Shown piece by piece: positions 36,004 to 44,991 of a DNA stretch of 51,298 bases. The notes beneath the pieces were generated by a model. It saw only the letters and a program-made list of their open reading frames with translations. It had not been told where the DNA came from and did no database searches. Source of the stretch: an uncultured bacterium. GTDB lineage: Bacteria > Myxococcota_A > UBA9042 > PHBI01. Location of the stretch: assembly GCA_938040325.1 (NCBI GenBank), contig CALHXW010000240.1, positions 1 through 51,298 on the forward strand, in the 5' to 3' direction. Made by a program: the position numbers and the translations under genes. The number at the start of each line of letters is the position of its first letter. The stretch's first letter is position 1.

Positions 36004-36978
36004 TCAGCGTGGGATGATGATCTCTTCGGGCAGAAGGCGGTGCTTGTCGACTTCAGGGAAGAGCGCATCGAGGTACTCTGCAAGACGTTCGTTCGTCGGA
36101 CCGTAGCCATCCGAGTACAGCATCAGCTCAAGGTCGCGAACGACCTCGGATGCACGCTGGTACCGCTTGTTCGGATCCTGCTCGAGCATCTTCTTGACGA
36201 TGCGAACAATGTCTTCGCTGATGGATGGGTTCCAATCACGCGGCGACGGAACCTCTTTGGAGTCGTGGAGGCGAATCACCTCTTCGACGCTCTCGACGGG
36301 GTAGACCTGCTCGCCCGTGAGCATCTCGAAGAGCACTAGGCCAAGCGAGAAGATGTCTGTGCGTGCATCCACCGTACCGCCTCGCGCCTGCTCGGGCGCA
36401 AGGTAGGGGGCTTTACCCATCACCTCCGACTCGTAGGACGGGTCCGAGACGTTGAGGACGCGCGCGATCCCGAAGTCAGCGAGCTTCACGACGCCGCCCC
36501 AGCTCACGTAGATGTTGACGGGGCTAACGTCGCGGTGGACGAGGAAAAGCCGGCGTCCATCAGCGCCGCGCTTCTCGTGGGCATACCCAAGCGCCCGAGC
36601 GACACGACTCACCAGGAAGACCGCGAGGCTCGGCGGCAGGTAGTCGTTGTTGTCGTCGAGCCGGGTGTTCACGTCTTCAAGGGTCACGCCGTGGACCCAC
36701 TCCATCACGATCGCAAGCGAGCCAGCCATGTCGATGAGCTGGTAGACCTGCTGGATGTTCTCGTGAACAAGCGTTGCGACAAGCTTCGCTTCCGAGATGA
36801 ACATGTCTCGGTACTTGTCGCGTTCGAGCAGCTCGCGCCGGATCGTCTTGATGCCAACTGTCTTCGAGAACCCTGAGACACCGAGCTGGTCCGCCAAGTA
36901 GACTTCTCCCATACCGCCTTCGGCGATTCGGGAGATGACCTTGTAGGTGCTGACGTACTGGAATACGTCCAAGTTCAT
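36004..36978 (-). CDS. Cytosolic Ser/Thr protein kinase (Hanks type)
   Basis: 324 aa, a complete kinase domain and little else. Visible residues: glycine loop AEGGMGEVYL (19-28), catalytic Lys K44 in VGIKTIRRE, Glu E63, HRDVSPVN with D150 and N155, DFG at 168-170, APE at 195-197. Unlike most bacterial Pkn kinases there is no transmembrane helix or sensor domain; the chain ends soon after the C-lobe with a short helical tail. It would phosphorylate Ser/Thr on unknown targets; FHA domain proteins (one is at 11.6 kb) are typical readers. AAGGA lies 6 nt before the ATG. It has its own possible promoter upstream. Confidence 0.93.
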   Translation of the reverse strand: MNLDVFQYVSTYKVISRIAEGGMGEVYLADQLGVSGFSKTVGIKTIRRELLERDKYRDMFISEAKLVATLVHENIQQVYQLIDMAGSLAIVMEWVHGVTLEDVNTRLDDNNDYLPPSLAVFLVSRVARALGYAHEKRGADGRRLFLVHRDVSPVNIYVSWGGVVKLADFGIARVLNVSDPSYESEVMGKAPYLAPEQARGGTVDARTDIFSLGLVLFEMLTGEQVYPVESVEEVIRLHDSKEVPSPRDWNPSISEDIVRIVKKMLEQDPNKRYQRASEVVRDLELMLYSDGYGPTNERLAEYLDALFPEVDKHRLLPEEIIIPR

Positions 36979-37002
36979 GGAGAGTCCTTCGGCATCATCA
37001 TC

Positions 37003-37032
37003 GTTACATCAAGGTAAGTCGGTCAGTCGCAA
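37003..37032 (-). promoter_or_regulatory. Candidate promoter of the kinase gene
   Basis: Minus strand: TTGCGA (plus 37027-37032), 18-bp spacer, TGTAAC (plus 37003-37008). It is 25 nt before the ATG. Only 4/6 matches in each box, so weak. Confidence 0.3.
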
Positions 37033-37131
37033 CGAGGACTGAATCGAATTCGTCTCGCGCGGTATCAGCGTACCGCAGAGTCGTCGCAGGCGCGACAATC
37101 GACGTCATGGTTTGCTGCTTATGGTTATCAC

Positions 37132-38625
37132 TCACGAGCCAAGACTCGGCGGTCGATGATCGTGCCAAGGAGCCGCTTGCTCCAGCTGCGAAGCCAGTCC
37201 AAGCAGGGTCGCCTCCGCCCCAAAACGACCCACCCACTGCGTGCCAACCGGCAGTCGGTCGCGGCTCAACGCGAGGGGAAGGGAGATCGCCGGCTGTCCA
37301 GTCATGTTGAAGAGCTGCGTGTTGGGTGTTGCTGAGAGCGCATCGCTTGCCATGACATCGAGCACCTTGAGGAGCACACGCTTGGAGGGTGCTGCTGACA
37401 GAGCGCGCATCAGCAGCCGCTGGCTCGTTGTCGTAGCGAACTCACCGATGCGGACCGGCGGCCGGGCCGCAGTCGCAGTGAGCAGGACATCGTAGCGCTC
37501 GAAGAACTGGCCGACGTCGCGGGATGCACGGTGGATCAACGCCAGCTGGGCGGCGTACTCGCCGGCTGTGATCTTGTCGCCAATGAGCTTGAGCAGCCAA
37601 CTCGTCCGCTCCATGTCCGTTGCCCGTGCCGGACGGCCAAGGTGTTCCCCGATCGTGCGCGTGGTGAGGTTGGTGCTCGTGGCCACGACGGTCAGATAGG
37701 CTTTCACGAGCGCGTCGCGATCGAAGCGGGGGGCCGCAATCTCCACCTCGTGGCCGAGGCTCTCGGCGAGCTTTGCGGCCGCTTCAACCGCGGCGACACA
37801 GTCAGGGTCCATCTCGCGTCCGAACAACGCGTCCGTTGTGACCGCGATCCTCAGCTTGCCAGGGTCCTTCCCGACGGCCTCGCCGAACGTATGCTCCGGT
37901 GCGAGGACCTGGTAGGGAGCTCCAACGTCCGGGCCATGCGTCGCATCGAGGACTGCAGCGGTGTCGCGTACGGTGCGCGTGACGACCCCTTCGGACACAA
38001 AACCCGCCCAGCGTTCTCCCCCAAAAGGGCCTGCTGGGTTGCGTGCTCTGGTGGGCTTGAGCCCCACGAGGCCGCAGTGGGAGGCTGGGATTCGGATCGA
38101 GCCGCCGCCGTCACCAGCGTGAGCGATTGGCACGATCCCGGCCGCAACGGCAGAAGCTGCTCCGCCACTCGACCCCCCCGGGGTGTGGTTGAGGTTCCAA
38201 GGGTTGCGGCACGGGCCACGCAGCTCTGGTTCCGTGTGGCCGTAGAGCCCGAACTCCGGCGTGTTGGTGCGGCCGATGATGGTCAGCCCAGAGCGCTTGA
38301 AGCGGGCCACCAGCTCGGCGTCTTCGGTCGCGACCCAATCGCGAAGGGAGCGATTCGACATGGTCGACGGCTGACCGGCGTCCTGGCCCATCAAGTCCTT
38401 GAGCAAAAATGGCACCCCACCGAGGGGGGCGTCGCTCGCTGCAGGGTCGTGGGCACGCGCACGGGCGCGAGCTCGATCGAACGATGTGTGGACGATCGCG
38501 TTGAGCTTCGGGTTGAGGGCCTCGACGCGCGCGATAGCCGCGTCAACGACCTCCAACGCGGTCACTTCTTTGGTCGCGACCAGCTCGGCGAGCCCGACGC
38601 CGTCGTACGTTTCGTAGTTGTTCAC
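37132..38625 (-). CDS. Amidase (amidase-signature family)
   Basis: 497 aa. Amidase-signature enzymes hydrolyse amides using a Ser-cisSer-Lys triad, all visible: K76 in GVPFLLKDL, cis-Ser S152 in GGSSGG, nucleophile S176 in [12 protein letters not shown]. The usual GTDxGGS is here GDGGGS, a common variant among 6-aminohexanoate-cyclic-dimer hydrolase-like members. Substrate cannot be told. A GTG at 38625 with GAG...AGAC upstream gives the family's natural start ([16 protein letters not shown]); an upstream ATG would add unrelated residues. Its neighbours (a HEAT protein and a kinase gene) do not suggest a pathway. Confidence 0.9.
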   Translation of the reverse strand: MNNYETYDGVGLAELVATKEVTALEVVDAAIARVEALNPKLNAIVHTSFDRARARARAHDPAASDAPLGGVPFLLKDLMGQDAGQPSTMSNRSLRDWVATEDAELVARFKRSGLTIIGRTNTPEFGLYGHTEPELRGPCRNPWNLNHTPGGSSGGAASAVAAGIVPIAHAGDGGGSIRIPASHCGLVGLKPTRARNPAGPFGGERWAGFVSEGVVTRTVRDTAAVLDATHGPDVGAPYQVLAPEHTFGEAVGKDPGKLRIAVTTDALFGREMDPDCVAAVEAAAKLAESLGHEVEIAAPRFDRDALVKAYLTVVATSTNLTTRTIGEHLGRPARATDMERTSWLLKLIGDKITAGEYAAQLALIHRASRDVGQFFERYDVLLTATAARPPVRIGEFATTTSQRLLMRALSAAPSKRVLLKVLDVMASDALSATPNTQLFNMTGQPAISLPLALSRDRLPVGTQWVGRFGAEATLLGLASQLEQAAPWHDHRPPSLGS

Positions 38626-38745
38626 GTCTGCTCTCGTTTGCCTGCCGGGACAGCCCGTCCCGACGCGCTCTTGGGGTTGGGCGGCCGTGCGCAAGAGACC
38701 AGCGGTCGCTCCCGCCGCAAGGTGAGCCCGCAACACCGACCCTCG

Positions 38746-39672
38746 CTACGGGTCGGAAAGGCCAATGTCTTCGGCTGACGATGACTGCCTCACGACGAAC
38801 TCAGGCGCCGCTGGTGGACCGTTCTCCTCAACCCACGCCACCCATGCCTCCGGGGACACCGGTACTTGCGTCTCAGCAATCGCTTGAAGCGCGAGCACCA
38901 TGCGCCGGACGAGGTGCTCTGGCGCCTTGTCAAAGAACGCGACAATCGGTCGGACCGACCGCCGGTCTTTCAGCGCAGCGAGTGAGTCGATTGCTGCACG
39001 GACGAGTGTCTGGTCGACGTCTTGGCCAAGCAGCGACAGCAACACAGGCAGCTGTCCGTTGTGACCGCCCACTCCTAGAGCTCGCACCGCTTCGACCGCT
39101 ATCGGCGCTCGCACATCTTCCGTGAGCGCGACCGTATGCAACACGCCCGCTGCTGCGCCGAGACGCGTCAGGGCCATCGATGCGGCCTCTTGAGTTGGCT
39201 CTGGCAGCGTCTCGTAGACGTCGAGCAAACCGTCGATGTCGCCGAGCGCCTCGAGTCCAGCGACGGCGCGTGCCCGCTGAGAATAGTCGAGGCGCTTGCG
39301 GCCAACCTGGAAGCGGAGGTGGCGCGTGACCACCGGACGCTGGGACGGCGTTTCTTCGAGTGCCGCATGCATCGCCTCGAGGGCGCGGCCGCGCATCCAC
39401 GGCTGGTCGAGCACCATCAGGCCTTGGCAGCTTCCGTAGTAGCACACCCCGCTCGCACATCGCTCGTCCTCGCGACAGCGCTGCTCCTCGCCGATGAGGA
39501 TCGCCTCAAGCTTCGGGCTCAGCTCGCCAGCCACCCCCGGCGTCGACGCGAGGCCAATCGGTCCGGCGCCCGCCCCGTCGGTCCCGCAGTGGGCGATGGA
39601 CATCACCGCCGCAGACACCCACGCGCAGGCCATCGCAGCACGTATGCTACGAGGACCTACCTGCGCACGCAT
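38746..39672 (-). CDS. HEAT-repeat exported protein with Cys-rich knot
   Basis: 308 aa from the ATG at 39672, overlapping the stop of the upstream gene (TGATG). A hydrophobic start (ACAWVSAAVMSIAHC) looks like a signal or weak lipoprotein signal; the Cys there is not preceded by a typical lipobox. Residues 55-80 have a small Cys-rich motif (CREDERCASGVCYYGSC) as in myxobacterial surface proteins. The rest is helical with HEAT-like repeats (AVAGLEALGDIDGLLDVYE, AVEAVRALGVGGH, AAIDSLAALKDRRSVRPIVAFF). Probably a periplasmic or surface adaptor. Function unknown. Confidence 0.72.
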   Translation of the reverse strand: MRAQVGPRSIRAAMACAWVSAAVMSIAHCGTDGAGAGPIGLASTPGVAGELSPKLEAILIGEEQRCREDERCASGVCYYGSCQGLMVLDQPWMRGRALEAMHAALEETPSQRPVVTRHLRFQVGRKRLDYSQRARAVAGLEALGDIDGLLDVYETLPEPTQEAASMALTRLGAAAGVLHTVALTEDVRAPIAVEAVRALGVGGHNGQLPVLLSLLGQDVDQTLVRAAIDSLAALKDRRSVRPIVAFFDKAPEHLVRRMVLALQAIAETQVPVSPEAWVAWVEENGPPAAPEFVVRQSSSAEDIGLSDP

Positions 39673-40415
39673 CACGAGGGGCTCCTGCACGCGTCGACAA
39701 ACCTCTCGAAGAGTCCTTGTTGGCTGCGCCGTTCCTGCATCCACTCAGGATGCCACTGCACACCGACCACGAATCCGTCGCCCTGCCGCTCGAACGCTTC
39801 GACAAGCTTGTCTGGTGCCCACGCCAGTGGCGTGAGGCTCGGCGCGAGATCCTTGACGCCCTGGTGGTGGATCGAGTTGGTCTCGTGGGCCTCATCGCCA
39901 AAAAGCGACGACAGCCACGTGCCTGGCGCTACGGAGACGCCGTGCCCGAGCCCGTCGTAGCGTTCTTGCGAGCGATGGGTGAGGCTCGCCTCGCGCATGG
40001 ACGCAATGTCCTGCCACAGCGTCCCGCCCTCGGCGACGTTGATGAGCTGTGCACCGCGGCAAACGCCTAGCACGGGCTTTCCATCGGCGACGGCTTGGCG
40101 ATACAGGGCTAGCTCGAAGGCATCGCGTTCGTCCTGACCGCGCCATGCGGGGTCACGCAGCGCCTCGCCGTAGGTGCTGGGATCGACGTCCGCTCCACCA
40201 CTAAGGAGCAACCCGTCCGCGCGGCTCATGACCTCGCGCGCCCACGCGCCGCTCGAGTCACCGGTGTAAGCCATCCAGGGAAAGCCGCCGGCATTCGCAA
40301 CTGCGAGCGCCATCGACGTCTCGCCATAGTCGAGCGCCTTGCCCTTGTAGAACTTTCGGTCCTCGGGCGGCAGGCGGTTCGGGGTCACAAGGATCGTTGG
40401 TCGTTGAGGATTCAC
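39672..40415 (-). CDS. Class I glutamine amidotransferase-like hydrolase (peptidase C26)
   Basis: 247 aa. It resembles gamma-glutamyl-GABA hydrolase PuuD. The catalytic Cys is in GVCRGAQLIN (C119), and His and Glu are in VQWHPEW (H222, E224). The early strand GLLLSGGADVDPSTYG is typical. Such enzymes hydrolyse gamma-glutamyl amides; the exact substrate is unknown. It starts with a GTG and has no strong ribosome site. It is coupled to the HEAT protein by a one-base overlap, an unusual partner. The gene starts divergently from the Gly-rich lipoprotein gene. Confidence 0.9.
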   Translation of the reverse strand: MNPQRPTILVTPNRLPPEDRKFYKGKALDYGETSMALAVANAGGFPWMAYTGDSSGAWAREVMSRADGLLLSGGADVDPSTYGEALRDPAWRGQDERDAFELALYRQAVADGKPVLGVCRGAQLINVAEGGTLWQDIASMREASLTHRSQERYDGLGHGVSVAPGTWLSSLFGDEAHETNSIHHQGVKDLAPSLTPLAWAPDKLVEAFERQGDGFVVGVQWHPEWMQERRSQQGLFERFVDACRSPS

Positions 40416-40538
40416 GCGGGGAGCATGCGGACCTGCTCTGCGTTCGTCAACGCGTCGTTGCTGACCGCCGGTAAATCACGGCCCCCTCGCCGACGGTCGC
40501 GGATTGCGTCGAGATCGTGGGTCGAGTACCCTCGCGGA

Positions 40539-42875
40539 ATGAATGCTCTATCTCGCATGCTGATGGCTTCGTCGCTTGCTGCCTTACTGGCAGCGGGTAC
40601 GGGATGTTCGGATGACGGACCGGGAGACGCGTCCGACGTGACCCTGGACACGGGTGGTGCTGACACCACGCTGCCTGACACCGTGCTGGCTGACACAAGC
40701 CCGCCGCCTGACACCACCGGGCCCGACACTGGCCTGCCGCCGACGGACACCGGTGGACCTCCCACTGACACCGGCGACACGACCGTCACCGACACCGAGC
40801 CGCCCCCGGCTTGTGGCGACACCGACAAAGAGTTCGAGTGCCCGTGCGAGTTCAATCAGCAGTGCGCGAGTGGCTACTGCGTACCCGTCGATGAGGCGGA
40901 CGTCGCCAACCGGTGCTCGCGAACATGCCTTGACGGCTGCCCTGACGGTTGGAACTGCAAAGGGGCTGGAAACGTTGGCGATCCGGTGTTCATTTGCGTC
41001 CCTGAGGTCAACAACCTCTGCAAGCAGTGCTTCGTGGACGCAGACTGCAACGCCGTGGGCGACAAGTGCCTGGCCTTTGAAGATGGGATGTACTGCGGAC
41101 GCGACTGCCAGGAAGGCGCCGATGCCTGCCCAGACACCTATAGTTGCCAGGAGATCACCGACGACCTCGGTCAGATCACTGCCTACCAGTGCGTGCCAGA
41201 GTCTGGCTCGTGCAACTGCCCCCCAGGAACCGACTACGCCAACGATCCCTTCAACTGTGGAACCTGCGGAAACGTTTGTGAGTTCGCCGGTGGGGTTGCT
41301 GGTTGCTCGGCTCAGCAGTGCGTCCTCAATGGATGCCAAGCCGGCTTCATCAACCTCGACAACAACGACACGAACGGCTGCGAGTACGCGTGCACGGTCA
41401 CCAGCCAGGACGACTGGCCGGATGCTTCGTGCGACGGGTCATCGTGTGACCAAGACTGTGACGGCATCGATGGGTCGTGGGCCCGCGGTGTCTTTGTCTC
41501 TCCAGGCGGCAGCCCCAACGGCGCAGGGACCCCCAACGATCCGATCAGCACGGTGACCGGCGGCATCGCCAAGGCCATGGCGACCGTCGGCAAGGACCAC
41601 GTCTACGTCGCTGCTGGGAGCTACTCTGAACAAGTCCGCTTGGAAGAGGCCGTCAGCGTGTTCGGTGGCTACTCCAACGATGGACTCTGGCAGCGTGACC
41701 TCTCCTCTTACGAGACGGTCCTGACAGGCGGCGCAGGAACGACCTCGGTACGCACGGTGATCGCCGATGGGATCGCCGCACGTACGGTGCTTGATGGCGT
41801 CACGGTCCGCGCCGAGAACAACACGAACCCAAGCGGCTCGAGCTACGCGATCTGGGTCCGGTCGAGCACCTCTGACCTTGAGTTGGTGCGCGTAAAGGCT
41901 GTGGGTGGCAACGGCGGGCCTGGTCAGTCGGGCATCGACGGGGCGGATGGCCCCGATGCTGTGGTGGGTTCGCCAGGTAAGACGACCACCGACAGCGACG
42001 CCAACTGCAATGAGGAAGACACGTATGGTGGCGCCGGCGGCGCCGGTGCGCCCTCCACCTGCCCCAGCGGTGGTGGCGGCGGCGGCAAGGGCGGTGACTC
42101 GGGCTGTGGCGACGAGGACCCGAAACCAGACTCCGGCAACCCGTCGCCAGGCGGCGCGAGCGGTGGACCGGCCCCAAGTGGCGAGGGTACCAACGGCAAC
42201 ACCGGTACCGCGGGAGGCAACGGCAACAGCGGGTCCAATGGCTCCGGCGGAAGCGCTGGCGGCACGGTCAACGCATCCGGGTTTTGGCGTGGCGCTGATG
42301 GCGATGACGGCTCGGACGGGCAGGACGGCGTTGGCGGCGGCGGTGGCTCCGGAGGCGCGGGCGACGACGGTGGCACGTTCGGCTTCTCGAAGTGGGGCGG
42401 CGGCGGCGGTGGTGGCGGCGGCGGCGGCTGTCGCGGCCTGAAAGGCACCTCCGGTCGCGCCGGAGGCGGCTCCTTTGGTGTCTTCCTGTTTGACGCGTCT
42501 CCGAAGATCCGTGACTCCAGCCTCGGCCACAAGAGTGGCGGCAACGGCGGTAGCGGCGGCGAGGCTGGCCAAGGCGGCCAAGGCAAAGGCGGCGGCAGCG
42601 GCGGTGGCGGCCATAGCGACGCAGGTAGCGGCGGCAAAGGCGGCGCCGGGGGCAGCGGCGGTGACGGAGGTCATGGCGGCGGTGGCGCCGGTGGAATTGC
42701 GTACGGCCTCTACATTGGCGGAGCCTCGGACCCCGTCTGCAACGGACTGGACTTCTCGCCCGCCGGAAGCGGCGGCGGCGGCGGTATTGGCGGCATCGGT
42801 GGGACAGCGGCCGGCAACAAAGGCGCTGACGGCGTTGCCGGCGACAAGAACAAGGCTTCCGGCTCCTGCCCATAG
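40539..42875 (+). CDS. Gly-rich, beta-helix-like surface lipoprotein
   Basis: 778 aa. Lipoprotein signal with Cys at residue 23 (AAGTGC). Residues 25-95 are a Thr/Pro/Asp-rich linker with PDT/TDT repeats. Next comes a Cys-rich zone (CPCEFNQQCASGYC, CKQCFVDADCNAVGDKC, and others) like calcium-binding or EGF-like modules of myxobacterial surface proteins. Then GVFVSPGGSPNGAGTPNDPI, resembling DUF1565 (right-handed beta-helix start). From about residue 460 to the end it is extremely Gly-rich (runs such as GGGGGGGGGG), like PE-PGRS or repetitive adhesin sequences. Probably displayed on the cell surface. Ribosome site weak; the ATG at 40539 is the first before the lipobox. Confidence 0.85.
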   Translation: MNALSRMLMASSLAALLAAGTGCSDDGPGDASDVTLDTGGADTTLPDTVLADTSPPPDTTGPDTGLPPTDTGGPPTDTGDTTVTDTEPPPACGDTDKEFECPCEFNQQCASGYCVPVDEADVANRCSRTCLDGCPDGWNCKGAGNVGDPVFICVPEVNNLCKQCFVDADCNAVGDKCLAFEDGMYCGRDCQEGADACPDTYSCQEITDDLGQITAYQCVPESGSCNCPPGTDYANDPFNCGTCGNVCEFAGGVAGCSAQQCVLNGCQAGFINLDNNDTNGCEYACTVTSQDDWPDASCDGSSCDQDCDGIDGSWARGVFVSPGGSPNGAGTPNDPISTVTGGIAKAMATVGKDHVYVAAGSYSEQVRLEEAVSVFGGYSNDGLWQRDLSSYETVLTGGAGTTSVRTVIADGIAARTVLDGVTVRAENNTNPSGSSYAIWVRSSTSDLELVRVKAVGGNGGPGQSGIDGADGPDAVVGSPGKTTTDSDANCNEEDTYGGAGGAGAPSTCPSGGGGGGKGGDSGCGDEDPKPDSGNPSPGGASGGPAPSGEGTNGNTGTAGGNGNSGSNGSGGSAGGTVNASGFWRGADGDDGSDGQDGVGGGGGSGGAGDDGGTFGFSKWGGGGGGGGGGGCRGLKGTSGRAGGGSFGVFLFDASPKIRDSSLGHKSGGNGGSGGEAGQGGQGKGGGSGGGGHSDAGSGGKGGAGGSGGDGGHGGGGAGGIAYGLYIGGASDPVCNGLDFSPAGSGGGGGIGGIGGTAAGNKGADGVAGDKNKASGSCP
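42031..42860 (+). repeat. Gly-codon-rich low-complexity region
   Basis: A long stretch of GGC/GGT/GGA codons within the lipoprotein gene, with no fixed repeat unit. It is prone to misalignment and length variation and produces long spurious frames on the opposite strand. Confidence 0.85.
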
Positions 42876-42893
42876 GCCATTGCCGGGCGTGGT

Positions 42894-43403
42894 CTACGTC
42901 GGCCCGCGCTGCTCGCGCGAGCCCCCATGGGCCGAGGTCACAACCGCGCGCAGCAGCGCCAGCCTACGAGAGATGCCGCTCCGGTGAACGCCATACCGGG
43001 CGGCGAGCTCCTCAAGACCCTCGCCCTCCAGGAAGCGGAGCCGAAGTAGCTCAAGGTCTTCTCGGCTGAGGCATGCGAGCTGTTGGCGCGCGGTGAGGGC
43101 CGCTCCCGGCGGCGGTGGCTGCCACTGAGGCGGCGCCAGCTCAAGCTGCCGGCTGCTACGCTCCAGCAGACGCTTGAAGCCTGTGGACACACTGCGGCGG
43201 GCGAACGTGCGGAAGCGGACGCCGCATCCTGGACGGAAGCGCCGCCGCTCGCGCACCGCAACCCACCCGACGAGGCTGTCGATATCCGCGAGGATGTCGT
43301 AGCGGCCAGTGCCGGCGGCGAGCTGTCGCCCATAGCGCTCAAGAGCGCGAACCTCTTCTAGAAACTCGTCGTCAGTCATGCGGAAGTTCAATGCACGCGG
43401 CAT
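42894..43403 (-). CDS. Minimal sigma-70-like protein
   Basis: 169 aa. The C-terminus reads like sigma region 4: LELLRLRFLEGEGLEELAARYGVHRSGISRRLALL, a helix-turn-helix with the usual SISR-like end. The N-terminus has FRPGCGVRFRTFARRSV, resembling the sigma region 2 segment FxPxxGxxFxTYAxxxV. The usual long region 2 and linker are absent, so it may be an ECF-like or anti-sigma-dependent variant, or a DNA-binding protein derived from sigma. A Pro/Gln-rich linker (PPQWQPPPPG) joins the halves. The first ATG has AGGA 9 nt upstream; a second ATG 24 nt later has no ribosome site. It is divergent from surE and convergent with the Gly-rich gene. Confidence 0.7.
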   Translation of the reverse strand: MPRALNFRMTDDEFLEEVRALERYGRQLAAGTGRYDILADIDSLVGWVAVRERRRFRPGCGVRFRTFARRSVSTGFKRLLERSSRQLELAPPQWQPPPPGAALTARQQLACLSREDLELLRLRFLEGEGLEELAARYGVHRSGISRRLALLRAVVTSAHGGSREQRGPT

Positions 43404-43586
43404 GCCAACGAGGTCCTACGTGCAGAGGATGCAGTGGTCGTCCGCCCTACCCGTCTGTCCAAAGCGGATCGGCATCACTTGGGCCGCCTCCGCTCACGAC
43501 CAACGGCCCTTCCCTGGGGACGAAAAACCCCAGCAAAGGGGTCGGTTGTCCCCACCGACGGCGGCCGTGTGTGGTACCAACCCTTC

Positions 43587-44378
43587 ATGCATGTCCTCCT
43601 TACCAATGATGACGGAATCCATGCGACCGGCCTACATGTCCTTGAGGCTGCCGCCCGGAGCGTGTTTGATCGCGTCACAGTCGTGGCGCCCGCCGGCGAG
43701 ATGAGCGGCGTGAGCCATTCCCTGTCGCTCCACAGGCCGCTTCGCTTTCACGACCACGGCGAGGAGCGGTACTCCGTCGACGGAACCCCGGTTGACTGCG
43801 TGTTTGCTGCCCTCTCACACGTGATGGCTGGCAACCCGCCTGACTTGGTCCTGTCGGGTGTCAACCATGGGCCAAACGTTGGGTTTGACGTCCTCTACTC
43901 AGGGACGGTTGCGGGTGCACGCGAGGCCGTCGTGCAGGGGGTTCCCGGAGTGGCTTTGTCTCTGACGGGGCGTCAGCCCGGCCGATTCACGCAGGTTGCG
44001 CGTGCGCTTCGCCAGGTCGTGGCATGGTTGCGGGCCCATCAGCCACCTGCCGGAGTCGTCTGGAACATCAACCTGCCAGCGGTGGACGTTGCCACGTCCC
44101 CGTCTGGCGACTACGCCCCGCGCCCGATGCTTGCGACGCGACTCGGTCGCCGCACTTACGGAAACGAGATCGTGTCGCGCAAAGACCCGCGTGGCCGCCC
44201 CTACTACTGGATCGGCGGCGCCAATCCCGTTTCAGAGCCCATCGACGGCACCGACTGCGAGATGGTTGCGCGCGGACACATCTCCATCACCCCGCTCCAG
44301 CTCGATACCACCGACTTGGGGCAGCTTGAGAGTCTCACCCGCCGCGTTGCGGCAACACCCACACAGGAGCCCACATGA
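43587..44378 (+). CDS. surE: 5'/3'-nucleotidase SurE
   Basis: 263 aa, cytoplasmic metal-dependent phosphatase of nucleoside monophosphates and polyphosphate. Motifs: LLTNDDG with ligands D8 and D9, GEMSGVSHSL with the Ser ligand, LVLSGVNHGPNVG with Asn, SGTVAGAREAV. The ATG at 43587 is where the family starts (MHVLLTNDDG). It overlaps apt by four bases (ATGA), forming an operon that couples nucleotide dephosphorylation with purine-base salvage. The 183 bp upstream hold no gene; the sigma-like gene starts on the opposite side. Confidence 0.96.
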   Translation: MHVLLTNDDGIHATGLHVLEAAARSVFDRVTVVAPAGEMSGVSHSLSLHRPLRFHDHGEERYSVDGTPVDCVFAALSHVMAGNPPDLVLSGVNHGPNVGFDVLYSGTVAGAREAVVQGVPGVALSLTGRQPGRFTQVARALRQVVAWLRAHQPPAGVVWNINLPAVDVATSPSGDYAPRPMLATRLGRRTYGNEIVSRKDPRGRPYYWIGGANPVSEPIDGTDCEMVARGHISITPLQLDTTDLGQLESLTRRVAATPTQEPT

Positions 44379-44899
44379 GTGACTGGCGTTCACGCGTGGT
44401 CGATGTTCCCGACTTTCCAAAGCCCGGCATTGTGTTCAAAGACATCACGCCAGCGCTTGCAGATGCGGCAGCGTTTGGCGCGATCATCGACGAGTTTTGC
44501 CGTGCTCTGAAAGCCAACGGGCGACAGGTCGATGCGATCGTCGGTGTCGAGTCGCGCGGCTTCATCTTCGGCGCAGCGATCGCACAGGCTCTAGACGTCG
44601 GCTTGGTGCTCGTTCGAAAGCCAGGAAAGCTCCCGCGAGCGACGTACGATGCGTCCTACAGCCTCGAGTACGGCCAAGACTCGCTGCACATCCACACCGA
44701 CGCGCTCGAGACGGGTGCGAAAGCGTGGATCATCGACGACGTGTTGGCGACTGGCGGTACCGCCGCCGCGGTGTGTGAACTCGTGAGCAAGACCGGGGCG
44801 GAGGTGGCTGGCCTCGGGTTTCTCATGGAGATCTCGTTTCTCAACGGACGATCGCGCCTCCCTGATAGCGCGGACGTCGTGACGCTAGAGATGCTCTAG
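44375..44899 (+). CDS. apt: Adenine phosphoribosyltransferase
   Basis: 174 aa. It makes AMP from adenine and PRPP for purine salvage. PRPP-binding loop AWIIDDVLATGGTAAA at 117-132, preceded by VESRGFIFGAAIA and RKPGKLPRAT as in Apt. Length is normal. The start overlaps the surE stop (ATGA). Downstream 92 bp to the convergent IHF/HU gene contain no clear terminator. Confidence 0.96.
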   Translation: MSDWRSRVVDVPDFPKPGIVFKDITPALADAAAFGAIIDEFCRALKANGRQVDAIVGVESRGFIFGAAIAQALDVGLVLVRKPGKLPRATYDASYSLEYGQDSLHIHTDALETGAKAWIIDDVLATGGTAAAVCELVSKTGAEVAGLGFLMEISFLNGRSRLPDSADVVTLEML

Positions 44900-44991
44900 C
44901 GGGAGGTTGCGACTCAGCGACGCGGCGAGCGCGTGTGCGACGCAACACAGCACGACGCGACCTCGTGAATTGGCCGCGTCGCGCCGGAAGA

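Noticed and set aside
37059..37076. GCGGTA/TACCGC inverted repeat before the kinase gene
   Set aside because: Six-base arms with a six-base spacer are common in GC-rich DNA; no other support.
41439..42674. Long open frame on the minus strand opposite the Gly-rich lipoprotein gene
   Set aside because: It is the complement of Gly codons (Ala/Pro-rich, no domain), and the plus-strand frame has a clear lipoprotein signal.
42031..42860. Repeated GGC-rich blocks resembling a CRISPR or minisatellite
   Set aside because: No constant repeat or spacers; it is codon-level Gly enrichment inside a reading frame.
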